64,000 nt of DNA. It comes from Enterococcus lacertideformus. GTDB lineage: Bacteria > Bacillota > Bacilli > Lactobacillales > Enterococcaceae. The DNA lies in contig JADAKE010000014.1 of assembly GCA_015680865.1 (NCBI GenBank), positions 1-64,000 of the forward strand, given 5' to 3'. The notes beneath the pieces are model-generated. The model ran no database searches, was not told the origin of the DNA, and saw nothing but the letters and a program-made list of their open reading frames with translations. Below, in pieces: positions 8,168 through 16,963 of this stretch. Every line of letters starts with the position of its first letter. The first letter of the stretch is position 1. The translations under genes were made by a program, and so were the position numbers.

Positions 8168-8619
8168 TTGAATATCTGCTTCAAGAGAAATACTCAAGCC
8201 AATGAAATTTCTGTTACTGTAGAAAAAAATCTATGGATAGTGAGGTCGAACGGCTGTTTACTTATCTAAATGACTATGAGAAACATTCTCATATGTTATC
8301 TATAGAAAAAAAGGGCCAAATTTATAAAATTCCTTTTCTGGAAATATTATGGATTGAAGTGATAGGTGATTATACTAGTATCTATACAGATACCATACAT
8401 CTACGTGTTAGAAAAACTCTTCAATCCATTGAATCAGAATTACCTCCTAAAAATTTTATAAGAGCCAGTCGTAATACGCTTGTGAATATCAAAAAAATCA
8501 AAAAAGTAGAAAATAGTTTTTCTGGAACTATGTCTGCTACTTTATTAAATAATCAAAGCGTTCATATTAGTCGTAAATACTGGAAAAATATTAAGAAAAG
8601 GATTTTGGATAATGACTAA
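8168..8619 (+). pseudogene. LytTR-family DNA-binding regulator with N-terminal one-base shift
   Basis: The natural start seems to be the TTG at 8168 with GGAGGTGA just upstream. Translation gives LNICFKRNTQANEISVTVEK and then runs into the A7 tract at 8223-8229. One more A would join it to MDSEVERLFTYLNDY and the rest. The downstream frame is open to 8619 and contains a full LytTR domain (KIPFLEILWIEVIGDYTSIY, LPPKNFIRASRNTLVNIKKI, VHISRKYWKNI), which binds direct repeats in target promoters. The DNA-binding half could still be made from the ATG at 8233. The gene overlaps the DUF3021 gene, a membrane partner commonly found with such regulators, and follows the ABC genes it probably controls. 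Confidence 0.75.
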
Positions 8620-9021
8620 ATTAAAGGGACCCATCAAATATTTTCTCATTGGTGTAGGTTTTGGTAGTTTTTTTTACTGAGTGTACAACTAAGTTATAAA
8701 CAAATAGTAGAGATTTCAAGAAATGAATTTTTGGTAGTTATTTTAGCCAGTGGTCTTATAGGTCTATATTCTCATTTATTTCATAGTGAGAAAATAAATA
8801 TTTTAGTAGCTGAGATTATTCATTTTACTTTGACTTTAGGAACGGTTTTATTGGTTGCTTACTTTTTTTATCACGTAACTAGTTGGAAGCTTTATTTAAT
8901 CATATTTTTTGTGTTTATCAACATCTATGTATTTGTTTGGTTGGTGATGCTTTTATTTACCAATCATGAAATAAAAGCAGTGAATAAAAAATTAGTACAA
9001 AATAGAGAGAAAAGAAACTAG
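8612..9021 (+). pseudogene. DUF3021 family membrane protein, frameshifted in a T run
   Basis: Starting with the ATG at 8612, which overlaps the end of the LytTR gene, the product begins MTKLKGPIKYFLIGVGFGSF. A run of eight T residues (8668-8675) then puts it out of frame. With nine T residues it would continue LLSVQLSYKQIVEISRN and VVILASGLIGLYSHLF through to KLVQNREKRN at 9021. The restored protein has about 136 residues and four membrane helices, as expected for DUF3021. LytTR-DUF3021 pairs resemble the regulator/membrane-antagonist LytTR regulatory systems of streptococci. The lesion is exactly the kind a sequencing homopolymer error would make. Confidence 0.75.
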
Positions 9022-9035
9022 ATATAGAGAATTTA

Positions 9036-9064
9036 GAGGATTAGATAATTCTAGTCCTTTTTTA
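9036..9064 (+). terminator. Terminator of the ABC-LytTR operon
   Basis: A short stem (AGGATTAGATAATTCTAGTCCT, with mismatches) is followed by TTTTTT, 15 bases after the DUF3021 stop. Confidence 0.55.
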
Positions 9065-9724
9065 CTTTCTCATTAGAATACGTCTGTTTATTTTAACTCC
9101 CGTACAAAATCCTTTAATGATTTTTAAAGAGGAGAGTAACCACAAAGAAATGATAAAAAAGGAGAAATATGCTGTTAAATCATCTAAGCCTACAAATAAA
9201 GAAACGGTAAAATGAAGAATTAATGCTCTATGTCATTGAGTATATAATAAATGTGTTTAATAGTAATATAAGCAAATTGAATTGTATATAAAACGTATTA
9301 TAAAGGGTATCTAAAGCAGGCACATAAAAGAAATCTTTTTAATAGATGTGCTGATTTTTACGATTTACCATTCAGAGTCTTTCATGAATCCAAGTTTAAA
9401 AAAATCTAGGGTGCAAAACAAAAGAACAAGCTTAGTGATAAGAATTATTTTTGTTGAAGAAGCGCCCGAAGTCGTTACTGCAGCTTGTCGCATTAATCAA
9501 CAAAAGTTCTTAGTTCCAAAATAAAGAAGTTCAATTTTTTAAATCGTATAGTTTTCAGACATCTAAAAAATAGCTTGAATTGTTTGAAAAAAAATAATTA
9601 TAGGATATAGTGCTCAGTAGGAAGAAATTTTTATATAGAATAATCAGGGAGCTTATAAATGAAGAAAACTGAAACAAATGATAATCAAGAAGCAACTTCT
9701 CAACAGCCAAACAGAGGAAAAACA
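9065..9724. other. Gene-free AT-rich stretch
   Basis: About 660 bases with many stops in all frames. Short runs such as FVEEAPEVVTAACRINQQKF (around 9450-9510) look like scraps of an old gene, but nothing can be assigned. The minus-strand reading frame at 9555-9803 has no ribosome site and no protein-like composition. Confidence 0.5.
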
Positions 9725-10030
9725 TGAGAAGCTGTTTTGTGTGATTCTTTCTTAATACTGAGGACAACCCGCTCTTTTCATAACCTCTATCTACAATGTT
9801 CACAGCATTGCTTCTGCGGAATTAAGTCCAAACACTCAAAAATATGAGAAGCTATTTTAGCAAATCACTTCTTATTTGTTTGGAACTGACCGCTTCTTTC
9901 ATAACCTCTTATCAACGGTGTTCAAGCATCAGCTCCTTGACATAAGTCTAATTTTTTTTTAAATATGAAAAACTATTTCAAAAAATTTAGACTTATTGTC
10001 ATCGGAGCTACTCGATGCTTTCACAACCTC
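9725..10030. repeat. Family A repeat cluster, copy A1 (three hairpin modules)
   Basis: Tandem modules share the words CATAACCTC, TTCACAGCATTGCTTCTGCGG, CAAGCATCAGCTCCTTGA and GGAGCTACTCGATGCTTTCACAACC. Each module surrounds a stem whose outer part reads ATAAGTC/GACTTAT. The 23 bases at 9836-9858 recur exactly at 21330-21352. No coding capacity. It lies downstream of the gntR gene and probably also acts as its terminator. Confidence 0.7.
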
Positions 10031-10035
10031 ATTCT

Positions 10036-10755
10036 TTAATTTGAACGGACATCGAGTAAGGAATAATTACGTACGTCAAATCGATTTCTGCTTGTAGAAA
10101 ATTCAATTGGCTGACCATCTTTTAAATAAACGACTTGCTGAACTTCTAAAATCGGATCAGTTGTTGAGCAATTTAAATAGTTTTGATCGAAGATGGTGCT
10201 TTTATCTGCGGAAATTGTACGATAAGCGCCAGCAAAATAAAGTTTCAACTCTTGATGTAAGTAATTGTAGATAGAAGAGAGTAAATGTTCTTTTTTTAAA
10301 CCAGGTACTAAATGGACAGGCATAAATGTATGTTCCAAAATATAAGGTTCATTTTCTAAAATTCGCAATCGATGAATATTATAAATGGGCTGTTCTATAC
10401 CGATCATTAGTTTTTCTTGAATGAAAGGATCAGGAAACTCAACATCAAATTGGATAATCTGACTTGTAAGTGAACGATGGCGACGTTTCATCTGATGACT
10501 AAGACCTTCATACTCATTTGCAGATGAACTGTCTTTTTCGATAAAAGGATGGTCCAAAATTTTGGTTCCAGAGCCTCTTTGTGAATAAACCAAACCTTCC
10601 ATTGCTAAAATATTGATGGCTTTTTTAATCATCATACGGCTTGCACCAAATTCGTCTACTAAACTGATTTTATTAGGTAAAAAACTATTAGGTGGATATT
10701 CATTTGAACGGATTCTTTCCCTTAATATATTGGCTATTTCTTCATATTTTGGCAC
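10036..10755 (-). CDS. GntR family transcriptional regulator (HutC type)
   Basis: A 239-residue protein; I choose the GTG at 10755 because GAGGTG lies 8-13 bases upstream. Residues 1-65 form the winged helix typical of GntR (KYEEIANILRERIRSNEYPP, SLVDEFGASRMMIKKAINIL, EGLVYSQRGSGTKIL). Residues about 85-235 form the UTRA effector domain (YNIHRLRILENEPYILEHTF, TDPILEVQQVVYLKDGQPIE, FSTSRNRFDV). In this family the effector is usually a phosphorylated sugar. It reads in the same direction as the PTS IIC gene and was presumably the repressor of the PTS/6-phospho-beta-glucosidase genes, both now broken, so it may have lost its targets. It appears intact. Confidence 0.88.
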   Translation of the reverse strand: MPKYEEIANILRERIRSNEYPPNSFLPNKISLVDEFGASRMMIKKAINILAMEGLVYSQRGSGTKILDHPFIEKDSSSANEYEGLSHQMKRRHRSLTSQIIQFDVEFPDPFIQEKLMIGIEQPIYNIHRLRILENEPYILEHTFMPVHLVPGLKKEHLLSSIYNYLHQELKLYFAGAYRTISADKSTIFDQNYLNCSTTDPILEVQQVVYLKDGQPIEFSTSRNRFDVRNYSLLDVRSN

Positions 10756-10827
10756 ATTATTCACCTCATATTTGAGTATAACGAAAGTTAATACGTTCGA
10801 CAAGAAAGAAATAACAGAGACAACAAG

Positions 10828-10880
10828 CAAGCGTGATCAATCATAAACATGTCAAAATGTTTTATGATTGATCACGCTTG
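10828..10880. repeat. Strong hairpin between celB and gntR
   Basis: Bases 10828-10847 (CAAGCGTGATCAATCATAAA) are perfectly complementary to 10861-10880. The stem is extended by CAT/ATG with one bulged T, giving about 23 bp with a 6-base loop. There is no T run on either side, so it is not a standard terminator. It could be an RNA-processing or stability element in the celB-gntR transcript, or a GntR operator. Confidence 0.6.
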
Positions 10881-10972
10881 GTCATAAAAGTTCATTTTTC
10901 GTAGCATTCAAAAACTCCACGCAAACGATTCTACGAATAAATGCTTATCACTTTATTTATAAGCAAACATAG

Positions 10973-12255
10973 TTAAACGACATCTAAATTTGGCTGTTTA
11001 TCCAAAACTTTTAAGAATGGATACCAGATAAAAGCGACAATCACAAAGTCAATAACTTGTAAAAGTCCTACCAAGTCATGAATTGGTTGCTAAAACACCG
11101 CTGGCAATGATTGGGACCGTCCATGGGACAGAAACTCCTGTTGGAGGAGGAACGATTCCAGTAGCCATTATCAAATAGTTAAAGGTTGTGACAATTAGCG
11201 GTGCCACGATCCAAGGAATTAAAATCGTTGCGTTCAATACGATAGGTAAGCCAAAAATAGCTGGTTCGTTGACATTGAAAATACCTGGTGCTAAGGCTAA
11301 ACGACCGACATCACGGTATTGCTTTTTCTTTAATATAAAAGCCATTAAAAGAACCACTGCTAAAGTCATACCTGAACCACCAATACCTACTGTGAAGGTT
11401 TCCATAAATGGTTTCGTGATGATGTGAGGTAATTCTTTACCATGTTGATAAGCTTCTAAATTATCTAACATTAATGTATTCCAAAGTATTCCAAATAGGA
11501 TCCATGACAGAGTTAACGATAATTTGACCGTGTAAGCCAAAAAACCATAGGAATTGGATAAAGAATAAAGCAATCAAAGTTGCAGGTAGACTACTCCCCA
11601 AACCAGTTAATGGTTTTTGGATCACTTCATACACTAAGTCATGAAGATTTGCATGGAATAAGCCAGTCATGATGGCATTGATAATCAAGAAAACAGTTAA
11701 GGTCACGACTGCTGGAATCAAAGCCGCAAAAGATTTCGTTACTGCTGGTGGAACACCCTCAGGCATTTTGATTTGCCAGCCACGTTTGGTGATTCTGCAG
11801 TAGATTTCAGTTGCTAAAAATGCAGCGATCATGCCGATGAACACCCCTTTAGCTCCTAATCGATCAAGAGACAATACACCTGAAATTTCTTCCCCACCAG
11901 CTGTGGTCATCACAAAAGGAGTGAGAATCAAAAAGCTTGCAAAAGAAACCGCTCCGCCAAAAATACCTTCGACATTATATGATTTTGATAAATAATAGCC
12001 AATACCAAAAGTAACAAAGACAGACATGACACTCATTGTTGCATTTTGTCCATTTCCAAACAGTGTACTTAAGGTCCCTTTTGTACCATCACTGAAAAAT
12101 GGTAAATTGTTTACAACCACCACAATGGAACCAAACATTGTTAAAGGAAAGGATAGCATAAAAGCGTCTCTCAACACAGTTAAGTAACGATTTTGCCCTA
12201 ACAGATTTGCTAAAGGCATAATTTTTTGAGAAAGTTTATCCATAGAACCATTCAT
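10973..12255 (-). pseudogene. celB: PTS lactose/cellobiose-type IIC permease, two frameshifts
   Basis: The start is the ATG at 12255 with GAGGTG upstream. The N-terminal 260 residues are a normal CelB-type IIC (MDKLSQKIMPLANLLGQNRY, FFGLHGQIIVNSVMDPIW). Then a 10-base tandem duplication (GTATTCCAAA at 11476-11485 and 11486-11495, plus strand) shifts the frame. Removing one unit restores NTLMLDNLEAYQHGKELPH and the rest of the permease. A second shift near 11076-11090 separates the last 35 residues (GLLQVIDFVIVAFIWYPFLK, ending at the TAA at 10973). The protein would have carried cellobiose-like sugars together with separate IIA/IIB subunits. It is divergent from the glycosidase and has a catabolite-control site between them. 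Confidence 0.85.
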
Positions 12256-12277
12256 TTTTTTCACCTCAAATTTATTT

Positions 12278-12291
12278 TGCAATCGATTACA
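12278..12291. promoter_or_regulatory. CcpA binding site (cre)
   Basis: TGCAATCGATTACA matches the consensus TGNAANCGNTNNCA. It lies in the divergent intergenic region between the PTS IIC gene and the glycosidase gene, the expected position for carbon catabolite repression of both. Confidence 0.6.
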
Positions 12292-12408
12292 AGTGAAGTA
12301 TAAACGGAGTTTAGTTTAATGTCTAGTCATTTATTTAAAAAGTATTGATTTATTTTTGCTTGTTGTTTATGATAACAATATCAAACGAAAATAAGTGAGG
12401 GTAAAATA

Positions 12409-13621
12409 ATGACAAAGTATCATTTTCCAGAAGATTTTTGGTGGGGGACAGCTGCTAGTGGACCGCAAACAGAGGGTAGAATTAATGGAGATGGAAAAGG
12501 GGCAAATATCTGGGATTATTGGTATGGCTTAGAACCAGAAAAATTCTTCAATCAAGCGGGACCTGAAAAAACCTCTCAAGTTTATACAAAATATAAAGAA
12601 GATGTTCAATTGATGAAAGAAACAGGACACAATACTTTTCGTACTTCTATTCAGTGGAGTCGTTTGATTCCTACTGGGAGTGGCGAAGTAAATCAGCAAG
12701 CTGTTTCTTTTTATCGTTCTTATTTTATGGAGCTGCTAGAACAAGGAATTGAACCATTTGTCAATTTATATCATTTCGATATGCCTTTGGATTTACAAAA
12801 AAAGGCGGTTGGTTATCACGTCATACAGTCGATGCCTATGCTGCCTATGCAAAAACTTGCTTTGAGCTGTTCGGCGATCTAGTAAAAAATGGTTTACTCA
12901 TAATGAACCGATTGTACCAGTAGAAGGCGGTTATTTATATCAATTCCATTATCCCACTCATATCAACTTGAAAGAAGCGATCCAAGTAGGTTTTCATGAA
13001 AACTTAGCAAGTGCGAAGGCAATCAATGCTTATCACAAAATCGGTCAAGAAGGAGAAATTGGGATTATTTTAAATTTAACTCCTAGTTATCCTAGAGATG
13101 AAAATAATCCTGAAGATGTTAAAGCAGCAAAGATTGCTGATGCTTTTTTCAATCGCTCATTTCTTGATCCAGCAGTGAAAGGAGAATTTCCACAGGAACT
13201 AATTGCAATAGTGAAAGAGTTAGAAATGATGCCAGAGATGAGGGCGGGAGATCTAGCGACAATTGCAAAAAGAAATCAGGCAAAATTACACATTTTATAT
13301 GTGAATGAGGTAATGGGCAATTATTTTGGTGATTTTGCTTTTGTCACAACGAATTTACAAGAAGAATTGGATGAAGTAGCAGAGAATCAAATGAAAGAGC
13401 ATCGTAACTTAGCGATTGAAAAAGGGTTAACGGATATTGAAACCTACATTTTGTATGGATATCCTAAAACATTGATTGCTAATTTCAATGAATCAAAAGA
13501 GAAAATCGACTTAATCGTGATGGGTGCAACAGGCTTAAATGCGGTTGAACGAGCGTTAGTTGGCTCGACAACGTCTTATGTGGTCAACCATGCACCATGC
13601 AATGTCTTGGTAGTCAAATAA
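12409..13621 (+). pseudogene. 6-phospho-beta-glucosidase fused by deletion to a universal stress protein
   Basis: It begins as a GH1 glycosidase (YHFPEDFWWGTAASGPQTEG, NTFRTSIQWSRLIPTG). A one-base loss in the A7 tract at 12797-12803 shifts the frame, and a second shift occurs in the A6 tract near 12883-12888. Between and after these, GGWLSRHTVDAYAAYAKTCF and the acid/base motif THNEPIVPVEGGYLYQFHYP can be read in the restored frame. At about 13245-13265 the glycosidase stops (KELEMMPEMRAGDL) and joins, in frame, the second half of a UspA-type protein (TIAKRNQAKLHILYVNE, then VMGATGLNAVERALVGSTTS and VLVVK). So the glycosidase nucleophile region and the UspA N-terminus were deleted together. 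A fusion product from the ATG at 12968 might be made, but neither domain is complete. Confidence 0.85.
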
Positions 13622-13652
13622 TCAAAATAATTAGCGTTTCAGACCTTGTTTC

Positions 13653-13700
13653 AGACCTTTTAGAAAAACAGGGTGTTTTTCTAAAAGGTCTTTTGCTTTT
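13653..13700 (+). terminator. Terminator after the glycosidase-Usp chimera
   Basis: Perfect 17-bp stem between 13653-13669 and 13675-13691, followed by TTTGCTTTTTT. This is probably the native terminator of the universal stress protein gene. Confidence 0.8.
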
Positions 13701-13819
13701 TTAACTCTTCAGAAGAGAAAAAAACTGTACATTTAAATAAATTTGATTGCTTAAATTAGGAAGTGGTATAGTAAAAGGGTAAGAAAATAGCAGAAAAAGA
13801 TAGAGAAAAAAACAAAGGA

Positions 13820-14677
13820 ATGAGAAGAATGGATGAACAATATGTACAAGTCATGACCATAGCTGGTTCGGATAGCGATGGCAGTGCCGGAATGCAAGCG
13901 GATATGCATACTTTTTTTACACGGGGTGTTTACGGTGTGTCGATCCTGACTGCTTGTGTTGCAGGAAACTCTTATGGTATCGGCGCCAGTGTTACCTTAC
14001 CAAGTGATTTTATTGCTGAAGAATTTTCTTTAATTGCAAAAGATTACCAAGTAAAAGCAGCTAAAACAGGGATGCTAGCTGACGAAGAACTGATTGAAAC
14101 AGTGGTAAAAAATTATCAAAAATATGAGTTTGGACCTTTAGTGGTTGATCCGGTTATTGTCACCAAGCATGGGAATCTATTATTAGAGGAATCTGCTTTA
14201 ACTACTTTAAAGGCAAAGCTTTTGCCTTTAGCAACCGTTTTGACTCCCAATTTTTATGAAGCCGAAAAGTTAACGGGCCGTTCGTTAAAAAACGACGAGG
14301 ATTATGTCCAAGCCGCAATCGACCTTAAAAATTTGGGGGCAAAAAATGTTATGATAAAGGGGTTCCACACAAGTAAAAGCAACCAAGAAGAAGTGAGAGA
14401 TTATGTTTTGCTTGAATCTGGAAAATCATTCTGGTTAAGTGAGGCTTTTTACCCAACGAATCGGATAAATGGTACAGGAGATACTTTATCTGCTTGTATT
14501 GCAGCAGAATTAGCTAAAGGAAAAACGGTCGAAGAAGCGATTCTAACTGCAAAAGTATACGTTAATTGTGCGATTCGAAAGGAAATCATCGTTGGACATA
14601 AATACGGACCGATCAATCACTGGGAAGCTGCAGAACAACTAATGATAGAAAATAGTGGACAAAAGAAAATAGAATAA
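13820..14677 (+). CDS. pdxK: Pyridoxal / hydroxymethylpyrimidine kinase (PdxK/ThiD family)
   Basis: A 285-residue ribokinase-fold kinase. Motifs are TIAGSDSDGSAGMQADMHTF near the start (substrate and phosphate loop), AAKTGMLADEELI, VVDPVIVTKHG, VLTPNFYEAEKLTGR and the catalytic anion-hole segment RINGTGDTLSACIAAELAKG with the conserved GTGD aspartate. It phosphorylates pyridoxal/pyridoxine, or the thiamine precursor HMP, with ATP. No other thiamine genes are nearby, which favours vitamin B6 salvage. Two start codons are possible: the ATG at 13820, just behind AAAGGA, and the ATG at 13829, where the family homology begins. The gene stands alone and appears intact. Confidence 0.88.
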   Translation: MRRMDEQYVQVMTIAGSDSDGSAGMQADMHTFFTRGVYGVSILTACVAGNSYGIGASVTLPSDFIAEEFSLIAKDYQVKAAKTGMLADEELIETVVKNYQKYEFGPLVVDPVIVTKHGNLLLEESALTTLKAKLLPLATVLTPNFYEAEKLTGRSLKNDEDYVQAAIDLKNLGAKNVMIKGFHTSKSNQEEVRDYVLLESGKSFWLSEAFYPTNRINGTGDTLSACIAAELAKGKTVEEAILTAKVYVNCAIRKEIIVGHKYGPINHWEAAEQLMIENSGQKKIE

Positions 14678-14792
14678 AAATAAGTCCTAAAAATCTCAAA
14701 AATTTTTGAGCCAGATTATTCCACTGTCTCTTCACACGCCAATACGTCAACTATAAAAAATATAATAAGTATCATAAAAACAATAAACCGAA

Positions 14793-14820
14793 CTAGGCTA
14801 GGACAGAAGCGTTTAACTCT
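14793..14820. repeat. Family B repeat fragment, copy B3
   Basis: GACAGAAGCGTTTAACTC at 14802-14819 is exactly complementary to 53195-53212 of copy B5. Only one arm is present here, so this is a partial copy. Confidence 0.6.
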
Positions 14821-14832
14821 AAGAAAGAAAAT

Positions 14833-14872
14833 TGACAAGAAACACAAAAACTAGTTTTTGTGTTTCTTGTCA
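14833..14872. repeat. Perfect 40-bp palindrome between convergent genes
   Basis: Bases 14833-14852 (TGACAAGAAACACAAAAACT) are exactly complementary to 14853-14872, with no loop bases (centre CT/AG). It lies between convergent pdxK and cls and may act as a two-way terminator. However, no T run follows on either strand beyond the T5 inside the arm, so its role is open. Confidence 0.75.
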
Positions 14873-15162
14873 CCTACTTGGTGCTTTTCAAATTTTTGTG
14901 AATTTTAGCTTATTTACGAATTATTTGCTTCTGATTACATATTTAGGGTATTGAACGAAAGTGTTATTTAGTTTTCTTCCCATATTCGTTCGTTTTATCA
15001 GTGTAGGGGTTCTTTTCTGAATGATTGCTTTTTTGTTTTTTTAAAAGAGCAGTCACTTAATAAGTGATCGCAAATATTTTGTCTACATCTCCTTATTATT
15101 GTGGCATAACTATTACTACAGTAAGAAATAGTGCCAGCCCTATACAAATAAATACATCTTGT

Positions 15163-16614
15163 TTACAGAATCGGAGAAAATAAGCGAGAGATTTGTTGTT
15201 TAAATAGTAACCAGCCAGACATTTCTTTTACTGTTTCAGTCGTCATCGGCTGACACTGTTTTTCATCTAGTAAAAATTGTTTTGCTAATTGGTCCAAAAA
15301 GACTTGATCATAGATCACAGCACTTGTTTCAAAATTTAATCGATAGCTACGAATATCCTGGTTGGCCGAGCCAACCATACAAATTTCGTCATCCATGATC
15401 AAAGTTTTAGCATGTAAAAAACCTGCTTCATAAACTAAAATTTGAACGTTTTCTTTAATCAATTGTCGTGCGTAATATTGGGTTGCCCGATAAATGAAAG
15501 GATGGTCTGGTTTATTAGGAATCATGATTTTTACTTCCACTCCTGAAGCTGCTGCTATTTTAAGGGCAGCAATTACACTTTCATCTGGAACAAGGTACGG
15601 TGTTTGGATCCATACCCTTTTTTTGGCGGCAGTGATCAGTTTAATGAAAGATAATTTAATTTGTTCACGTTCATTGTTTGGGCCACTAGATACCAATTGA
15701 ATTGATGTATTCGCATGCTTAAACTCCTGTCCATGCTCTTTTTGAAAAAAGTAGTTAAGATGATAAACGACTTTCTTTTCTTCTGGAACAGAAACATTCC
15801 AATCGGTTAGAAAGCGCAACTGGAATAAAGAAGCTGCTGCCCCATAAATACGAATATGTGTATCTCGCCAGTAGCCAAATTTTTTCGTCGGATTGACATA
15901 TTGATTGGCAATGTTGAAGCCACCTATATAGCCAATTTTACCGTCAACCACTACGATTTTTCGGTGATCATGGTAATTTAAACGAAAGCGGAGCAATGCT
16001 CTTTGAGAAGTAACAAATGTATGGACATGACCGCCATTTTGGATCAGACGATTAAAATCTTTTGCTTTTGTTCCGTGAGATCCAAAAGCATCGTACAATA
16101 GACGTACTTCGACTCCTTCAGCCGCTTTTTCTTCAAGTACTGATAAAACTTGTCGTCCAATATTGTCGGTGACGAAGGCATAATATTCAATATGGATCGA
16201 ATGTTTTGCTTGTCTGAGATCATTTAAGAGTGAAGTCAATTTTTGTTGTCCATCGGTCAGAAAAGTAACGGAATTGCGACGGGTCAGTGGCATTCGATTT
16301 AAAGAAGAAAAGAAGTCAACAAATTGTTGATGTTCTTCATCGTCCATCACGGAATCATAGTGATCCATCGTGTTGCCTTTAAAATCCCGAAAATTTTCTA
16401 GTTCTTTCAGATCGCTTTGTTTTAAGTAGAACTTTTTCTTATCAGTCAGTCCACGACCAAAGAAAAGATAAAGGACAAAACCAAGACCAGGAAGAGCAAA
16501 GAGCACCAGCAACCATGACCAGATTGCCGCTACATCGCGGGGTTTGATTAAAATAGTCACTAACGCAATTAGTGCATTAATCACATAAAGAATAGTAATA
16601 ATAGTTGTGACCAT
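15163..16614 (-). CDS. cls: Cardiolipin synthase
   Basis: A 483-residue protein; the ATG at 16614 has AAGGAGG 9 bases upstream. Two N-terminal membrane helices (residues about 1-60) are followed by two phospholipase-D domains. The HKD motifs are HDHRKIVVVDGKIGYIGGFN (about residue 220) and HAKTLIMDDEICMVGSAN (about 400), each with the catalytic His, Lys and Asp. The enzyme joins two phosphatidylglycerols at the membrane to make cardiolipin and glycerol. Length is normal. Cls variants are linked to daptomycin response in enterococci, which is of note because mprF is broken in this window. Single-gene unit, convergent with pdxK. Confidence 0.95.
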   Translation of the reverse strand: MVTTIITILYVINALIALVTILIKPRDVAAIWSWLLVLFALPGLGFVLYLFFGRGLTDKKKFYLKQSDLKELENFRDFKGNTMDHYDSVMDDEEHQQFVDFFSSLNRMPLTRRNSVTFLTDGQQKLTSLLNDLRQAKHSIHIEYYAFVTDNIGRQVLSVLEEKAAEGVEVRLLYDAFGSHGTKAKDFNRLIQNGGHVHTFVTSQRALLRFRLNYHDHRKIVVVDGKIGYIGGFNIANQYVNPTKKFGYWRDTHIRIYGAAASLFQLRFLTDWNVSVPEEKKVVYHLNYFFQKEHGQEFKHANTSIQLVSSGPNNEREQIKLSFIKLITAAKKRVWIQTPYLVPDESVIAALKIAAASGVEVKIMIPNKPDHPFIYRATQYYARQLIKENVQILVYEAGFLHAKTLIMDDEICMVGSANQDIRSYRLNFETSAVIYDQVFLDQLAKQFLLDEKQCQPMTTETVKEMSGWLLFKQQISRLFSPIL

Positions 16615-16737
16615 AATAAAATCCTCCTTTTTTAGAATAACAATAGACATTATATCATGAGAACGAGTGAAAAACTAAATTTGAGCGTGCACAGAAAATA
16701 AGAAAGCGGAATAAATAAAAGAACGCAAAGTAAATAG

Positions 16738-16766
16738 TTGCAATTTTTTAGACGTTCATGTAGGAT
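16738..16766 (+). promoter_or_regulatory. Candidate promoter of the riboswitch-controlled ATPase
   Basis: TTGCAA at 16738-16743 and TAGGAT at 16761-16766 are separated by 17 bases, placed about 20 bases before the riboswitch. Match to sigma-A consensus is moderate. Confidence 0.4.
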
Positions 16767-16784
16767 AATAATATAGTTGAATAT

Positions 16785-16914
16785 CTCCTTAGGGGAGTAA
16801 CCGACAACATTAGTTGTGATAATATCAACAGTAAGTTAACCAAATGGTTTTCTGGTATTGTATGAAATGGTGAGACCTAAGATAAATACGGATTTGTCTT
16901 AGGTCTCTTTTTTT
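16785..16914 (+). ncRNA. yybP-ykoY (manganese) riboswitch with terminator
   Basis: The conserved words are present: CTTAGGGGAGTAACC at 16788-16802 and GGTGAGACCTAAG at 16869-16881. CTTAGG (16788-16793) pairs with CCTAAG (16876-16881) as helix P1. The same 3' P1 strand can instead pair, as AGACCTAAG (16873-16881), with CTTAGGTCT (16898-16906), followed by T7, making an intrinsic terminator. The two structures are mutually exclusive, so metal binding that stabilises P1 should switch the downstream gene on. Known members sense Mn2+ and control Mn or Ca exporters in lactic acid bacteria. The next gene is a P-type ATPase, as expected. Confidence 0.85.
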
Positions 16915-16963
16915 CAGTCAGAAGACTATTTGTTAACGAAAAAAATATAATGGGGGATGGAAT

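Noticed and set aside
9555..9803. Minus-strand 82-codon frame rich in Phe, Leu and Ser
   Set aside because: No ribosome site, composition of random AT-rich DNA, and overlaps a family A repeat.
10828..10880. Ordinary terminator for celB
   Set aside because: Stem is strong but no T run follows on either strand.
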